This document shows, in pieces, positions 25,542 to 33,611 of a stretch of DNA of 64,000 bases; within the stretch, counting starts at the first letter, position 1, and every line of letters starts with the position of its first letter. The notes beneath the pieces were generated by a model. That model had not been told where the DNA came from and did no database searches. It was given only the letters and a program-made list of their open reading frames with translations. Origin of the DNA: Listeria swaminathanii (lineage in GTDB: Bacteria > Bacillota > Bacilli > Lactobacillales > Listeriaceae). The stretch covers positions 372,001 to 436,000 of the forward strand of contig NZ_JAATOD010000002.1 of the NCBI RefSeq assembly GCF_014229645.1. Reading direction: 5' to 3'. The position numbers and the translations under genes were made by a program.

Positions 25542-26403
25542 AAAGCATCTTTTCCATTTCACGTAATGCTTCAGGCGCGTTCAAACTTGCTGTCATACCA
25601 AATAAATTTTCGTCCAAGTCATATACCCGATTATTTTTCACCGCATCAAAATGTTTCCAAATATCATTTGTTTTAAATTCTTCATCAAACATTTTCACAA
25701 CCTCCGCCGGCATTCCGTGAGCTGCTCGCAAAATAATATCCGGATTCGCATTTTGTAAGTATTCTGTATTAGAAGCCAAATATTCCACTTTTTGATCGCT
25801 AATCACATTTTCCCCACCAGCAAGTTTCACCAAGTCACCGATGTACGCATGTTCCGTCACAACTAAATAGCTTCCCGGAACACCCATCAGTATTAAAACG
25901 GTTGGCTTTTTCTTTTTAGCAACATTTGCCTTCACCTTATCAATTTCACTCGTTAAACTAGCATTTAATTTGCTTGCTTCCTCTTTACGATCAAATTCAG
26001 CGCCTAGCTTATTAATTTCACTTTGCATCGAAGCAATACTCGTAAAGTCCAGAAAGTCCGCTTTCAAACTAGCTCCCTCAAAACCAGCCTTTAAGTCCGC
26101 TTCTAGCGTTTTTGTCGAAAGGACCATGTCTGGCTTTAACATACGAATAATTTCCAAATCTGGCCCCATAGGCGACCCAGTTTCCTTCACCTCTGCATAA
26201 CGTTCCGGAAGTTTTTTAGAACTAGTCGGAATTCCAACCAGCGGCAAATCAAGTTTATCCATAATTTCAGTAATCGCCACCGTCGTTGCCACAATTTTAG
26301 GCTCCTTCTCCGATGTTTGCTCAGACTTCTCTGCCGCCTCTTCATTCCCGCAACCAACTAAAAAAAGTAATAACACCAAAGATATGACAGCCATTTTCCT
26401 CAT
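25531..26403 (-). CDS. hupD: Heme/iron ABC transporter substrate-binding lipoprotein HupD
   Basis: A 290-residue lipoprotein with lipobox LFLVGC after a short signal peptide, then a helical-backbone periplasmic-binding fold (FecB/BtuF type): KIVATTVAITEIMDKLDLPLVGIP near the start, the long hinge helix of the middle, and a final lobe ending MLYDN. It receives heme from the NEAT wall proteins and hands it to the permease. The ATG at 26403 follows GGGGGA; the frame is open five codons further up. A strong hairpin precedes it, between it and hbp2. Names follow the Listeria heme-uptake literature (hupDGC). Confidence 0.9.
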   Translation of the reverse strand: MRKMAVISLVLLLFLVGCGNEEAAEKSEQTSEKEPKIVATTVAITEIMDKLDLPLVGIPTSSKKLPERYAEVKETGSPMGPDLEIIRMLKPDMVLSTKTLEADLKAGFEGASLKADFLDFTSIASMQSEINKLGAEFDRKEEASKLNASLTSEIDKVKANVAKKKKPTVLILMGVPGSYLVVTEHAYIGDLVKLAGGENVISDQKVEYLASNTEYLQNANPDIILRAAHGMPAEVVKMFDEEFKTNDIWKHFDAVKNNRVYDLDENLFGMTASLNAPEALREMEKMLYDN

Positions 26404-26433
26404 CACTGATTCCCCCATTTATAAAATAAAATC

Positions 26434-26482
26434 GGTAAAGCGAGTTAAGCAAAGGATAACCCCGACCTAACTCGCTTTTACC
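26434..26482 (-). terminator. Intra-operon hairpin between hbp2 and hupD
   Basis: A 14-bp stem GGTAAAGCGAGTTA / TAACTCGCTTTTACC with one bulge, a 20-base loop and a moderately T-rich tail on the minus strand. It could be a partial terminator or a processing or stability element that makes more hbp1/hbp2 mRNA than transporter mRNA. Confidence 0.6.
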
Positions 26483-26489
26483 AGTCTTA

Positions 26490-28199
26490 TTAACTCAATC
26501 TTTTACGTTTTAATCGATAAGCTAAATAAAGGAAGGAAGCGCCAAATAATGTCACATACCATGCCATACTTGATGAATCGCTTGTTTTTGCATTTTTCTC
26601 TGCTTTATTTGCTGTTTTTTGAACAGAATTTGTATCATCAAAATCTGGTTTTGCTAATTTTGGTCCAGCATTGTTATTGTTCGCTACATTCCCTGTATTT
26701 AAAAGATCATTTTTGACAGGTTCTTTTAACGTTACATCTTTTCCTGTGATGTCTTTAATGGTTGCTGCATTTAGTTTTACTTGAACAGTATACTCATGAT
26801 CGTAAGCGAAACCTGGCATATCTTCAATCAATACATGTGTTTTCACATCCGTATTAGCAGTGCCATCTTTCACAGGGTATTTCACTGTTCTCGTATTTTT
26901 ATTAATATCTCCGGAAACAACTTCCATATCTTTCCAAACACCATTTTGTTTATATTGGAATGTTTTAATCCAACTGCTGTTTGTTAACGTTAAATAAACA
27001 TATGGTTGGTTATTTTCAACTTTGATTACAGCCGGTTTCATCACATAACTTTCCATCATCGAAGTTTCTGTTGTTCCATCTTTGAAAACATCAAAATCAA
27101 TCGAATACGTATGATTGTTCAATAAATTTTTAGGATCAACAACTACCGGTTTGCTTGGAGTTGTTGGCGGTGTTGTCACTGGCGGATTTGTTGTACCTGG
27201 ATCTGGTTTTGTCACAGGTGGATTCGTTTCGCCAGGATCCACTACAGGAGGAGTTTCATCACTACCCGGATACGAATTTGCCACTACGGCTTTTGTTGTA
27301 TCGAACACATAACGGAAGTCCGCTTGCCCTTTGTAAACAGTACCATTGAACGGCGCTTCATAATTAACATGAGCCGCAAGTGGTTGGTTTAAATCTGCCA
27401 CTTCAAATTCTACAATCCGCGTATTAGCGTCTTTATCTTCCGAAACAACTTTTACATCTTGCAAAGTTCCAGCAAGCTCTGTTTTTAAAGCTGTTACTGT
27501 CTTATTATCATTCACTGTCATCGCAACAGTTTTCTTACCATTTTTCACTTTCAACCAAGCCGGATTGTTAAAGTAATTTTGCATACTTGAATTACTATCA
27601 TCATTTGCCTTTTTCGCTACAAAAGGAATCGTATAAACCCCATCAGAAAGCGTCACAGGCGTTGTAACAGCTGGTTCAGAAATAACTTTAAAAGTACTTG
27701 GATCAATCGTTAAATCGACTTGGTACCAGTGATCATAACTAATCGCGTCTACTTTAATATGCATATACGAAAAAATAATATCATCTAAAGAACTAAGCTT
27801 GAATTTCTCTACACGCGTATCTTTCGCTGCGTCTGTTCTAACTGTTTGCACATCTTGATAGCTAGCATGGTAAACTTCCGCTTGTGCTGGCTTTTCAGGA
27901 CGAGTTCCATCTTTCGAAACTGCCATCGTTTGCCACCAACTGCTATTTGTAATCGTTAAGTACATGTACGGTTGACCATTTTCCACTTTAATTGTTGCCG
28001 TGTGGTCAATATATTTATCTGCTTCCGAAGACTCTTTCGTTGTTTTCCCAGTATTATCTTTATAAAAATTCACTTGAACCTGGTATTCTCCGCCATCTTT
28101 TAGACGAGAATCAGCCGCACTGGCAAACCCTGGTATCAATTGAAAAATTAGTGTCAAAGCCAAAAAAGCGACTAAACCTTTTTTCCATAGTTTCTTCAT
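26490..28199 (-). CDS. hbp2: Sortase B-anchored NEAT hemoprotein Hbp2 (SvpA)
   Basis: A 569-residue surface protein: signal peptide ending GFASAAD, three NEAT-type domains (about 33-165, 185-315 and 360-490), a Pro-rich linker between the second and third, then a class B sorting signal NAKTS at the C-terminus with hydrophobic helix and RLKRKRLS tail. NEAT domains bind heme with a YxxxY motif in the last strands; YDHWY in domain 1 and YDHEY in domain 3 fit, while domain 2 has no such pair. It acts as a hemophore in the wall and outside the cell. It starts 12 bases after hbp1. The usual motif recorded for this protein is NAKTN; here the last residue is Ser. Confidence 0.93.
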   Translation of the reverse strand: MKKLWKKGLVAFLALTLIFQLIPGFASAADSRLKDGGEYQVQVNFYKDNTGKTTKESSEADKYIDHTATIKVENGQPYMYLTITNSSWWQTMAVSKDGTRPEKPAQAEVYHASYQDVQTVRTDAAKDTRVEKFKLSSLDDIIFSYMHIKVDAISYDHWYQVDLTIDPSTFKVISEPAVTTPVTLSDGVYTIPFVAKKANDDSNSSMQNYFNNPAWLKVKNGKKTVAMTVNDNKTVTALKTELAGTLQDVKVVSEDKDANTRIVEFEVADLNQPLAAHVNYEAPFNGTVYKGQADFRYVFDTTKAVVANSYPGSDETPPVVDPGETNPPVTKPDPGTTNPPVTTPPTTPSKPVVVDPKNLLNNHTYSIDFDVFKDGTTETSMMESYVMKPAVIKVENNQPYVYLTLTNSSWIKTFQYKQNGVWKDMEVVSGDINKNTRTVKYPVKDGTANTDVKTHVLIEDMPGFAYDHEYTVQVKLNAATIKDITGKDVTLKEPVKNDLLNTGNVANNNNAGPKLAKPDFDDTNSVQKTANKAEKNAKTSDSSSMAWYVTLFGASFLYLAYRLKRKRLS

Positions 28200-28211
28200 A
28201 ATAATCCCCCT

Positions 28212-28838
28212 TTATTTAAAAATCGCCCGTCTTTTAAGTAAAACTAACCCTGTTCCCGCTACTACAAAAATAATTCCATATAAAAACATTTGGCTAGAAT
28301 CACTAGACTTTGGATTTGCTACTTGATTATTTGAGTCGCTCTTTGTTGCTGGAGTTGTTGTATCGCTATTATCAGAAGATTTCACAGCTCCCGCTAACGC
28401 TTTAGCCGAACCTTCATCAAAACGTAACTTGATTTGATATTGGTGATGATAATTCAACCCATCGTCATCAATGTCTACTTTGATTTTCGCACTCACAGGA
28501 CTACTTAAAGTCGACACTGGGAATGACACTTTTCTAGTATCGCTTGAAGTTTTTTTTGAAGTCACACTAACCGCGCTACCTTCCACCCATAAGCCAGTAA
28601 TCCACTTACTATGATTCACTTGCAAACTAACCGTAGATTTCCCTCCATTTACAGTCACCGTTGCAGGTTTATCAAAATAGTCATTCGCCATAGAAACAGA
28701 ATCACTATCGCCTTGAAGCACCGTATAATCAACCGAATAGGTTCCATCTTTCAGTGCAGCTTGAGCCGTTAATCCAGTCGAAAGAAACGAAAAACTAAAT
28801 ACAGCCACAAAAGCCACTAAAACTAAAACTTTCTTCAT
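28212..28838 (-). CDS. hbp1: Sortase B-anchored single-NEAT hemoprotein Hbp1
   Basis: A 208-residue surface protein, first gene of the heme operon. Signal peptide ends STGLTAQA; one NEAT domain follows (about 29-150) with the heme tyrosine pair in YHHQYQIKL. A Ser/Asp/Asn linker leads to the class B sorting motif NPKSS, a hydrophobic segment and the KRRAIFK tail. SrtB, encoded in the same operon, anchors it. It receives heme from hemoproteins and passes it on to Hbp2 and HupD. The ATG has a GGGAG box and a promoter/Fur site lies about 100 bases upstream. Confidence 0.93.
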   Translation of the reverse strand: MKKVLVLVAFVAVFSFSFLSTGLTAQAALKDGTYSVDYTVLQGDSDSVSMANDYFDKPATVTVNGGKSTVSLQVNHSKWITGLWVEGSAVSVTSKKTSSDTRKVSFPVSTLSSPVSAKIKVDIDDDGLNYHHQYQIKLRFDEGSAKALAGAVKSSDNSDTTTPATKSDSNNQVANPKSSDSSQMFLYGIIFVVAGTGLVLLKRRAIFK

Positions 28839-28936
28839 CCTTAAATCTCCCTTCTTTAATAAAAACTACTATTTATAAAAAACCTCCACAACCACTTGCG
28901 GAGTAAAAGTTTATGTAAAAGTATACGTTAATTATC

Positions 28937-28966
28937 ATTTTAATTGATAATGATTATCATTGTCAA
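28937..28966 (-). promoter_or_regulatory. Fur-controlled promoter of the heme-uptake operon
   Basis: Minus strand: TTGACA (28961-28966), 18-base spacer, TAAAAT (28937-28942). The spacer is a near-perfect Fur box: GATAATGATTATCATTGTC on the plus strand at 28946-28964, with a further AATTATCATT half nearby. Iron-loaded Fur would cover the promoter. Confidence 0.85.
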
Positions 28967-28998
28967 CAACATAATATTTTCTATACCGTTTTAACCCA

Positions 28999-29034
28999 CA
29001 AAAAAACCATGAATAGCAACACCTATCCATGGTT
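28999..29034 (-). terminator. Terminator after the 86-residue protein gene
   Basis: Minus strand stem AACCATG-ATAG / CTAT-CATGGTT followed by a T run; isolates the gene from the heme operon. Confidence 0.8.
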
Positions 29035-29046
29035 AATAATTATTTA

Positions 29047-29307
29047 CTACTCCTCTGTTTGAGCGTAACGATCATATAATAGCTCTCCTTTTAAAGTGAG
29101 CGTGTATCTTTTTTCTGCAATATTGCTATTCCTCGTTAAAAAGCCATTTTCTTCTAACCAATAAAGCGTTAGCAGCACTTCATTTTTTGTGTAGTTCCGC
29201 AGATTTCCAAAATCAATCACCTCAAGCGACATATCATTAATCTTCGTATCCACACTTCCCGCAAAAAGAAGTACTTCTCGTAATAAGTTTTCATCTTTAA
29301 ATTCCAT
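29047..29307 (-). CDS. Conserved hypothetical small protein, 86 residues
   Basis: I do not recognise a named family. The sequence begins MEFKDENLLREVLLFAGSV and continues with a helix-turn-helix-like stretch NYTKNEVLLTLYWLEENGFLTR and a beta wing RYTLTLKGELLYDRY. That pattern resembles a small winged-helix protein, so it may bind DNA; this is inference. ATG with an AGGAT box. It lies between the Fur-box promoter of the heme operon and the RsaE/RoxS-like RNA, with its own terminator. Confidence 0.65.
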   Translation of the reverse strand: MEFKDENLLREVLLFAGSVDTKINDMSLEVIDFGNLRNYTKNEVLLTLYWLEENGFLTRNSNIAEKRYTLTLKGELLYDRYAQTEE

Positions 29308-29349
29308 CGTTAATCATCCTTTAAGTCTGAGTTAGTAACATACATAACG

Positions 29350-29449
29350 TAAAAAGCCGTAGCTAAGTGCCACGGCTTCTTACAGCGCAATCAAAAGGAG
29401 AAATTCACACAATCAAATAAAGGGGGTATTTGTTTGTGATTTATTTCAC
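29350..29449 (-). ncRNA. RsaE/RoxS-family small regulatory RNA
   Basis: About 100 nt, read on the minus strand. It begins CGTGAAATAAATCACAAAC, carries two C-rich unpaired seeds, ATACCCCCTTT and TTTCTCCTTTT, and ends in a hairpin AAGCCGT / ACGGCTT (29354-29360 and 29372-29378) with five T. The 5' part AATCACAAACA followed by the CCCCUUU and UUUCUCC seeds matches my memory of S. aureus RsaE and B. subtilis RoxS, which pair with ribosome sites of central-carbon and respiration mRNAs. Its position beside pepF agrees with the location of the gene in other Bacillales. Promoter and Rex-like site are listed separately. Confidence 0.78.
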
Positions 29450-29451
29450 GG
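29434..29451. promoter_or_regulatory. Rex-like operator over the start of the RsaE/RoxS-like RNA
   Basis: TTGTGAT (29434-29440), 4 bases, TTCACGG (29445-29451): 11 of 14 arm positions fit the Rex consensus TTGTGAA-N4-TTCACAA. In B. subtilis and S. aureus Rex represses this RNA when NADH is low. Confidence 0.55.
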
Positions 29452-29455
29452 TTAT

Positions 29456-29484
29456 AATATACCATATAACCACTTATAATTCAA
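29456..29484 (-). promoter_or_regulatory. Sigma-A promoter of the RsaE/RoxS-like RNA
   Basis: TTGAAT (29479-29484), 17-base spacer, TATATT (29456-29461) with an extended -10 TG. Start is expected near 29449. Confidence 0.75.
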
Positions 29485-29545
29485 TAGTTCACATAGCTAT
29501 TTTTATTTGTACATTTCGTGAATACTGACACCACTTCAACACAAG

Positions 29546-29587
29546 AAAAAAAGACACGTAGACCTTACTTCTAACGTGTCTTTTTTT
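29546..29587 (-). terminator. Terminator after pepF
   Basis: Stem AAAAAGACACGT / ACGTGTCTTTTT with a long T run on both strands; 18 bases after the pepF stop codon. Confidence 0.9.
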
Positions 29588-29605
29588 AGCAAATTTCACA
29601 AACAA

Positions 29606-31411
29606 TTATTTAACTAGTTTTTCTAATTCATCTAATCTTTGTTCAAATACTTTTAACGCATCATCTACAGGATTAGGTGTCGCCATATCAACGCCAGCTT
29701 TTTTCAAAACATCAATCGGATAATCCGAACTTCCCGCTTTCAAAAAGTCGATATAAGCCGTTACTGCTTCTTGACCTTCCGTTAAGATTTTCGCACTCAA
29801 CGCAGAAGCTGCCGAAAAACCAGTCGCATATTGGAACACATAATAGTTCATATAGAAATGCGGAATACGAGACCATTCATAACCAATTTCATCGTCATAA
29901 ACCATCGCTTCCCCGTAATATTTCTTATTAATATCAAAATACGTTTCTGTTAAATAATCCGCAGTCAAAGCCACACCTTGTTGATCAGCTTGATGAATCG
30001 CATGCTCAAATTCAGCAAATTGTGTTTGACGGAATACCGTTCCTTTAAAACCATCTAAATAATGATTTAGTAAATAAGCACGTACTTTTGGATCATCATA
30101 TTTTTTAAGCAGATAATCTGTCAACAGGTTTTCGTTCGTAGTAGAAGCAACTTCCGCTAAGAAAATCGAATAATCGCCATAAACAAACGGTTGATTTTTT
30201 CTTGTATAATAACTATGCACACTATGTCCAAGTTCATGAGCCAGCGTATACACATTATTAATATTATCTTGCCAGTTGAGTAAAATATAAGGATTCGTAC
30301 TATATGACCCAGAAGAATAAGCCCCACTACGTTTTCCTTTATTTTCCATCACATCAATCCAGCGACTATCAAACGCTTCTTTTAAAATAGCTTGATATTC
30401 TTCTCCAAGTGGTTTTAACGCTTCAAGTACAAGTTCCTTTGCTTCCTCATAAGTGAATTCCAAATTAACATCATCCGAAAGTGGCGTATAAAGATCGTAC
30501 ATATGCAATTCTTCTAAACCAAGCAACTCTTTACGTAATTTTACATAACGATGAAGTAAATTAGCATTGGCATTCACAGATTTTAATAATGAATCATATA
30601 CAGTTTCCGGAATGTGGTTACCCGAAAGCGCAGCCTCGCGAGCAGATGTATATCCTCGAGTAGTCGCGTAAAAATTGGATTTTTTCACTTGTCCATTCAA
30701 AGTAGACGCTAACGTATTTTTCAATCCTTCGTAAACGGAATACACACCAAGGAATGCATCACGACGCACACGCGGATCATTGCTTTCTAACAACTTACCG
30801 AAACGACCATGCGTAATTTCGATTTCTTCCCCATTTTCATCTTTAATCGTCGGGAACTTCATATCCGCATTGTTTAATGTATTAAATGTACTAGAAGAAC
30901 TTCCAAGAACCTCACCTGCATTCGCAAGTAAAGCCTCTTCTTTCTCACTTAAAATATAAGGTCGACTTAAATTCAACTCTTCTAATAAATGGGCATATAA
31001 TTGTAAATCTTTATTTTCACTTAAAAATTGTTTTAAAACATTCTCATCCATGGCTAAAATTTCAGGATCAAAATAAGACAGTGCAGACATTAATTTGGTA
31101 ACTAAACTTCCTGCACGACTATTTAATCCTTGATATTTCGCATTCGCTGTATCTTGGTCCATTTTTAAGTGAGCATATACATATAAGTTACTAATTAAAT
31201 CATACGCTTTATCACGGAATTGAAGCGCCTCATAAAGAGTTTGGCTACTTTCTGCTAAACGTCCTTTAAATTGACTACTTTCTTCTGTTATTTTTTGTAA
31301 ATCCACAAAAGCTTTTTCCCAAGCTTCATCGTTTGGATAAATAGTAGTTAAATCCCAAGTTAGATTTTCTGGTACTTCTTCTCTTAAAGGTAATGCATTT
31401 GTTTTACTCAA
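29606..31411 (-). CDS. pepF: Oligoendopeptidase F
   Basis: A 601-residue zinc metallopeptidase of the M3B family that hydrolyses oligopeptides of roughly 7-17 residues in the cytoplasm. The HEXXH motif is HELGH at 392-396, followed by the third-ligand Glu region in FLAEVASTTNENLL. Length is as expected for PepF. Translation should start at the TTG at 31409-31411 (MSKTNALPLREE), seven bases after a GGGGGT box; a longer frame begins inside that box. Together with the downstream-encoded opp oligopeptide importer it would release amino acids from imported peptides. It precedes the RsaE/RoxS-like RNA. Confidence 0.95.
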   Translation of the reverse strand: MSKTNALPLREEVPENLTWDLTTIYPNDEAWEKAFVDLQKITEESSQFKGRLAESSQTLYEALQFRDKAYDLISNLYVYAHLKMDQDTANAKYQGLNSRAGSLVTKLMSALSYFDPEILAMDENVLKQFLSENKDLQLYAHLLEELNLSRPYILSEKEEALLANAGEVLGSSSSTFNTLNNADMKFPTIKDENGEEIEITHGRFGKLLESNDPRVRRDAFLGVYSVYEGLKNTLASTLNGQVKKSNFYATTRGYTSAREAALSGNHIPETVYDSLLKSVNANANLLHRYVKLRKELLGLEELHMYDLYTPLSDDVNLEFTYEEAKELVLEALKPLGEEYQAILKEAFDSRWIDVMENKGKRSGAYSSGSYSTNPYILLNWQDNINNVYTLAHELGHSVHSYYTRKNQPFVYGDYSIFLAEVASTTNENLLTDYLLKKYDDPKVRAYLLNHYLDGFKGTVFRQTQFAEFEHAIHQADQQGVALTADYLTETYFDINKKYYGEAMVYDDEIGYEWSRIPHFYMNYYVFQYATGFSAASALSAKILTEGQEAVTAYIDFLKAGSSDYPIDVLKKAGVDMATPNPVDDALKVFEQRLDELEKLVK

Positions 31412-31483
31412 TATTAAAACCCCCAACCATTGTCATTTTGTTTTTATTATGAGCCAAAATAACTAAAAAAGCAAAACAGATGA

Positions 31484-32599
31484 TTATATTTGCCCTACTC
31501 GATTATTAGTAAATGTCATCTTTCGCTTCACTCGATAACGATTTTCTGGTATCTCAGCGAGCATCCCTTTACTAATTAAATAAGAAATATACGCTTTTCC
31601 TAGTTTTAAATTTTCATTAGGCGATAACCAAATCGTTTGTATTTGTGTTACAACGGATTGAAAGCTCTCTAAAAAACACTCTCCACTGAAAGTATCCCCC
31701 TTTTCCAAACCTTTGAAAAAATTGTCCCATAAGTCAAATTGCCATTCTATAGCAGGTGTCATAACTAAAAACTGCTCTTCTAAATCTACGCCTATCTCTT
31801 TTGGCAAATAGTGAAGATAATAACCTGCGTTATATAATTTTTGCATAAATTGACCATGCTTTTTAAACTTAGCATAGTAAAAACAGATTTTTTGTCTTTC
31901 AAATTCTCTATCTCGCTTAACATAGGCGTGCCGAGTAATAATTCTCGCTATTTTCTTTTTCCATTCACTAAAAGACACTTTCATAGAAAATGGCATCTCG
32001 CTCGCGAAAAAACGATTTCCTTTTTCGAATGTTAGGTGATAATACAGCGTGCAGTTTTCGTGTTCTACTGAATAATGCCAAAAATGATAACCTAATTTCT
32101 GATCAAATTGAATAAATGCTTGTTGAAATGCAGAAAGACAAATACGTCCTTTATCTTTTTTGAGTGTCTGACCTAGTATCCAGTGCACTTCTAAACCAAG
32201 CGATAAGTAATCCATTGTGCGCTGAATCATTTCGCTAATTGGGACAGTCGAACGTTGAAATTCAATGACGGTCTTCCCATTCACGAAAATATCTGCTTGT
32301 CGGTTAATTTCTGGGAAGTAACTTTCTAATTCTACAGGTAGGCCCTGATAACAAAACCATGCCATCATTTGTCGCTTAGCCGCTAAATGTTCTTCGCTTT
32401 CGCCCTCTGAAGCAAAAGCACACTTCATAGTCTTCTCATGTGCAAAATGTGGTATCTTAATTTGCCCAGCTTTAATCATTACTGGACTTGCACATGACTT
32501 GCAAAATAGTCTTTCTTCTTGTTTCATTCGTTCCACATTCATCTTCGTAATAGTAAAAGTTTCTCCAATGCTATTTCTGGCAGTAAAAATAATAATCAC
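31484..32599 (-). CDS. coiA: CoiA-like competence/nuclease family protein
   Basis: A 371-residue CoiA family protein (Bacillus YjbF). The N-terminus has a zinc-finger-like CKSCASPVMIKAG followed by IPHFAH, and next the endonuclease-like core with ESEEHLAAKRQMMAWF and ADIFVNGKTVIEFQRS (PD-(D/E)XK type D...E-x-Q). In streptococci CoiA acts in transformation after DNA uptake; Listeria is not known to be naturally competent in the laboratory. The start is unusual: the GTG at 32597-32599 lies immediately beside the AGGAGA box, with ATT codons at normal spacing just inside. Confidence 0.85.
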   Translation of the reverse strand: MIIIFTARNSIGETFTITKMNVERMKQEERLFCKSCASPVMIKAGQIKIPHFAHEKTMKCAFASEGESEEHLAAKRQMMAWFCYQGLPVELESYFPEINRQADIFVNGKTVIEFQRSTVPISEMIQRTMDYLSLGLEVHWILGQTLKKDKGRICLSAFQQAFIQFDQKLGYHFWHYSVEHENCTLYYHLTFEKGNRFFASEMPFSMKVSFSEWKKKIARIITRHAYVKRDREFERQKICFYYAKFKKHGQFMQKLYNAGYYLHYLPKEIGVDLEEQFLVMTPAIEWQFDLWDNFFKGLEKGDTFSGECFLESFQSVVTQIQTIWLSPNENLKLGKAYISYLISKGMLAEIPENRYRVKRKMTFTNNRVGQI

Positions 32600-32674
32600 T
32601 CTCCTATTAGCTCTTTAATATTATTATTCGCCATGAAATAACCATATTCCTTCCTTATTTCTAAAATCGCAAAA

Positions 32675-32713
32675 AAGACCCGTTTGGCTTATTTTCCAGC
32701 ACAAACGGGTCTT
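32675..32713 (-). terminator. Terminator after mecA
   Basis: Perfect 12-bp stem AAGACCCGTTTG / CAAACGGGTCTT followed by T run on the minus strand. Confidence 0.9.
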
Positions 32714-32725
32714 CAAAATGAAGTT

Positions 32726-33379
32726 TTAGAAATGTTTTCTTATTTGCTTTAATGCAGGAACGTCAAAGATTACTTTTCCGTACTCAGCAAGCATATAACC
32801 AGTTAAATTCGACTCTAAACCGTATTCAAGTAAAATACTAACGGCATTGTCAATGTTAGATTCATCATATTTATTCTCAGGAAATTCTACATTCAAATAA
32901 TACTTTCCTTGATACGAAAATAGCTTAGTTACTAAATTTTCCAGTCCTGTTGCACGTGAAAGTGAAATAGCATCTTCAAAATCACGGAACTCTAAAATAA
33001 ACTCTAGCGTATCATCTTCTCCGAGTGATTCTTTCCTCACTGGATTGAAGTTTTCTTCGAGTAGTTTTTCGATTTTTTCTTCTGCAAGCTCATCTGGGGA
33101 GCTAAGCGTGACATCAAAGCCATCTTCGCCTTTTCCACCAATTGTAGCTTTTGTTACGAATACTTCTAAGCCATGTTTTAAGGCTTGGACTTGTATCCAG
33201 AGCGGACCTTCCGGAGAGAACTCTTCTTCATATTTCAGCTCATCCATCATATCCCAGAAAAGTTCTTCACTTTTCTCGCGATCATACCAAACATCTTCTT
33301 GGTTAAAACCTCGCTCTTCCAAATCCAGATAAGAGATATAAAACTTGATTGTATCCTCATTAATTCGTTCAATTTCCAT
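32726..33379 (-). CDS. mecA: Adaptor protein MecA
   Basis: A 217-residue two-domain adaptor: an N-terminal domain (MEIERINEDTIKFYISYLDLEERGF) that grips substrates and a C-terminal domain (from about 120) that binds the ClpC ATPase and promotes its assembly and substrate degradation. The central linker is acidic. In B. subtilis it targets ComK; in Listeria it works with ClpC on other clients such as stress regulators. The ATG at 33379 has a GGGAGAG box; the GTG two codons earlier is too close. It is monocistronic with a strong terminator. Next to spxA, as across Bacillales. Confidence 0.95.
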   Translation of the reverse strand: MEIERINEDTIKFYISYLDLEERGFNQEDVWYDREKSEELFWDMMDELKYEEEFSPEGPLWIQVQALKHGLEVFVTKATIGGKGEDGFDVTLSSPDELAEEKIEKLLEENFNPVRKESLGEDDTLEFILEFRDFEDAISLSRATGLENLVTKLFSYQGKYYLNVEFPENKYDESNIDNAVSILLEYGLESNLTGYMLAEYGKVIFDVPALKQIRKHF

Positions 33380-33552
33380 CGTCACACTCTCCCTTCCTTC
33401 TTAGTCATTGACAATGAAGGGTGAAACTTAATTGGTTAAATTCATTGTAGCTCATATTAGCAAATAGTACCACCATTTTTCCTTCGTTTTCGTCGGTGGA
33501 TTATTATCTTAGCTGAAAAACGAAAAAAATTCAAGAACTATTACTCCAATTA

Positions 33553-33595
33553 CAAAAAAAAGCGCCAAGAATCCAACTGAATGGAATTCTCGGCA
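33553..33595 (-). terminator. Terminator after spxA
   Basis: Imperfect hairpin with GCC-GAGAAT-CC / GGATTCTTGGCGC arms and an eight-T tail on the minus strand. Confidence 0.8.
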
Positions 33596-33611
33596 ACCAC
33601 TTTTATCAATC

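Larger units (their letters stand above)
29308..29605. other. Intergenic region carrying a small RNA and the pepF terminator
   Basis: About 300 bases with no protein gene. It contains the RsaE/RoxS-like RNA (29350-29449) with its promoter and Rex-like operator, and the pepF terminator (29546-29587). A small plus-strand reading frame here looks like a by-product of the C-rich RNA. Confidence 0.7.

Noticed and set aside
29400-29530. Small plus-strand reading frame with AAGGGGGT as a ribosome site before a GTG
   Set aside because: The apparent box is the complement of the C-rich seed of the minus-strand RNA, and the 30-residue product has no recognisable pattern.
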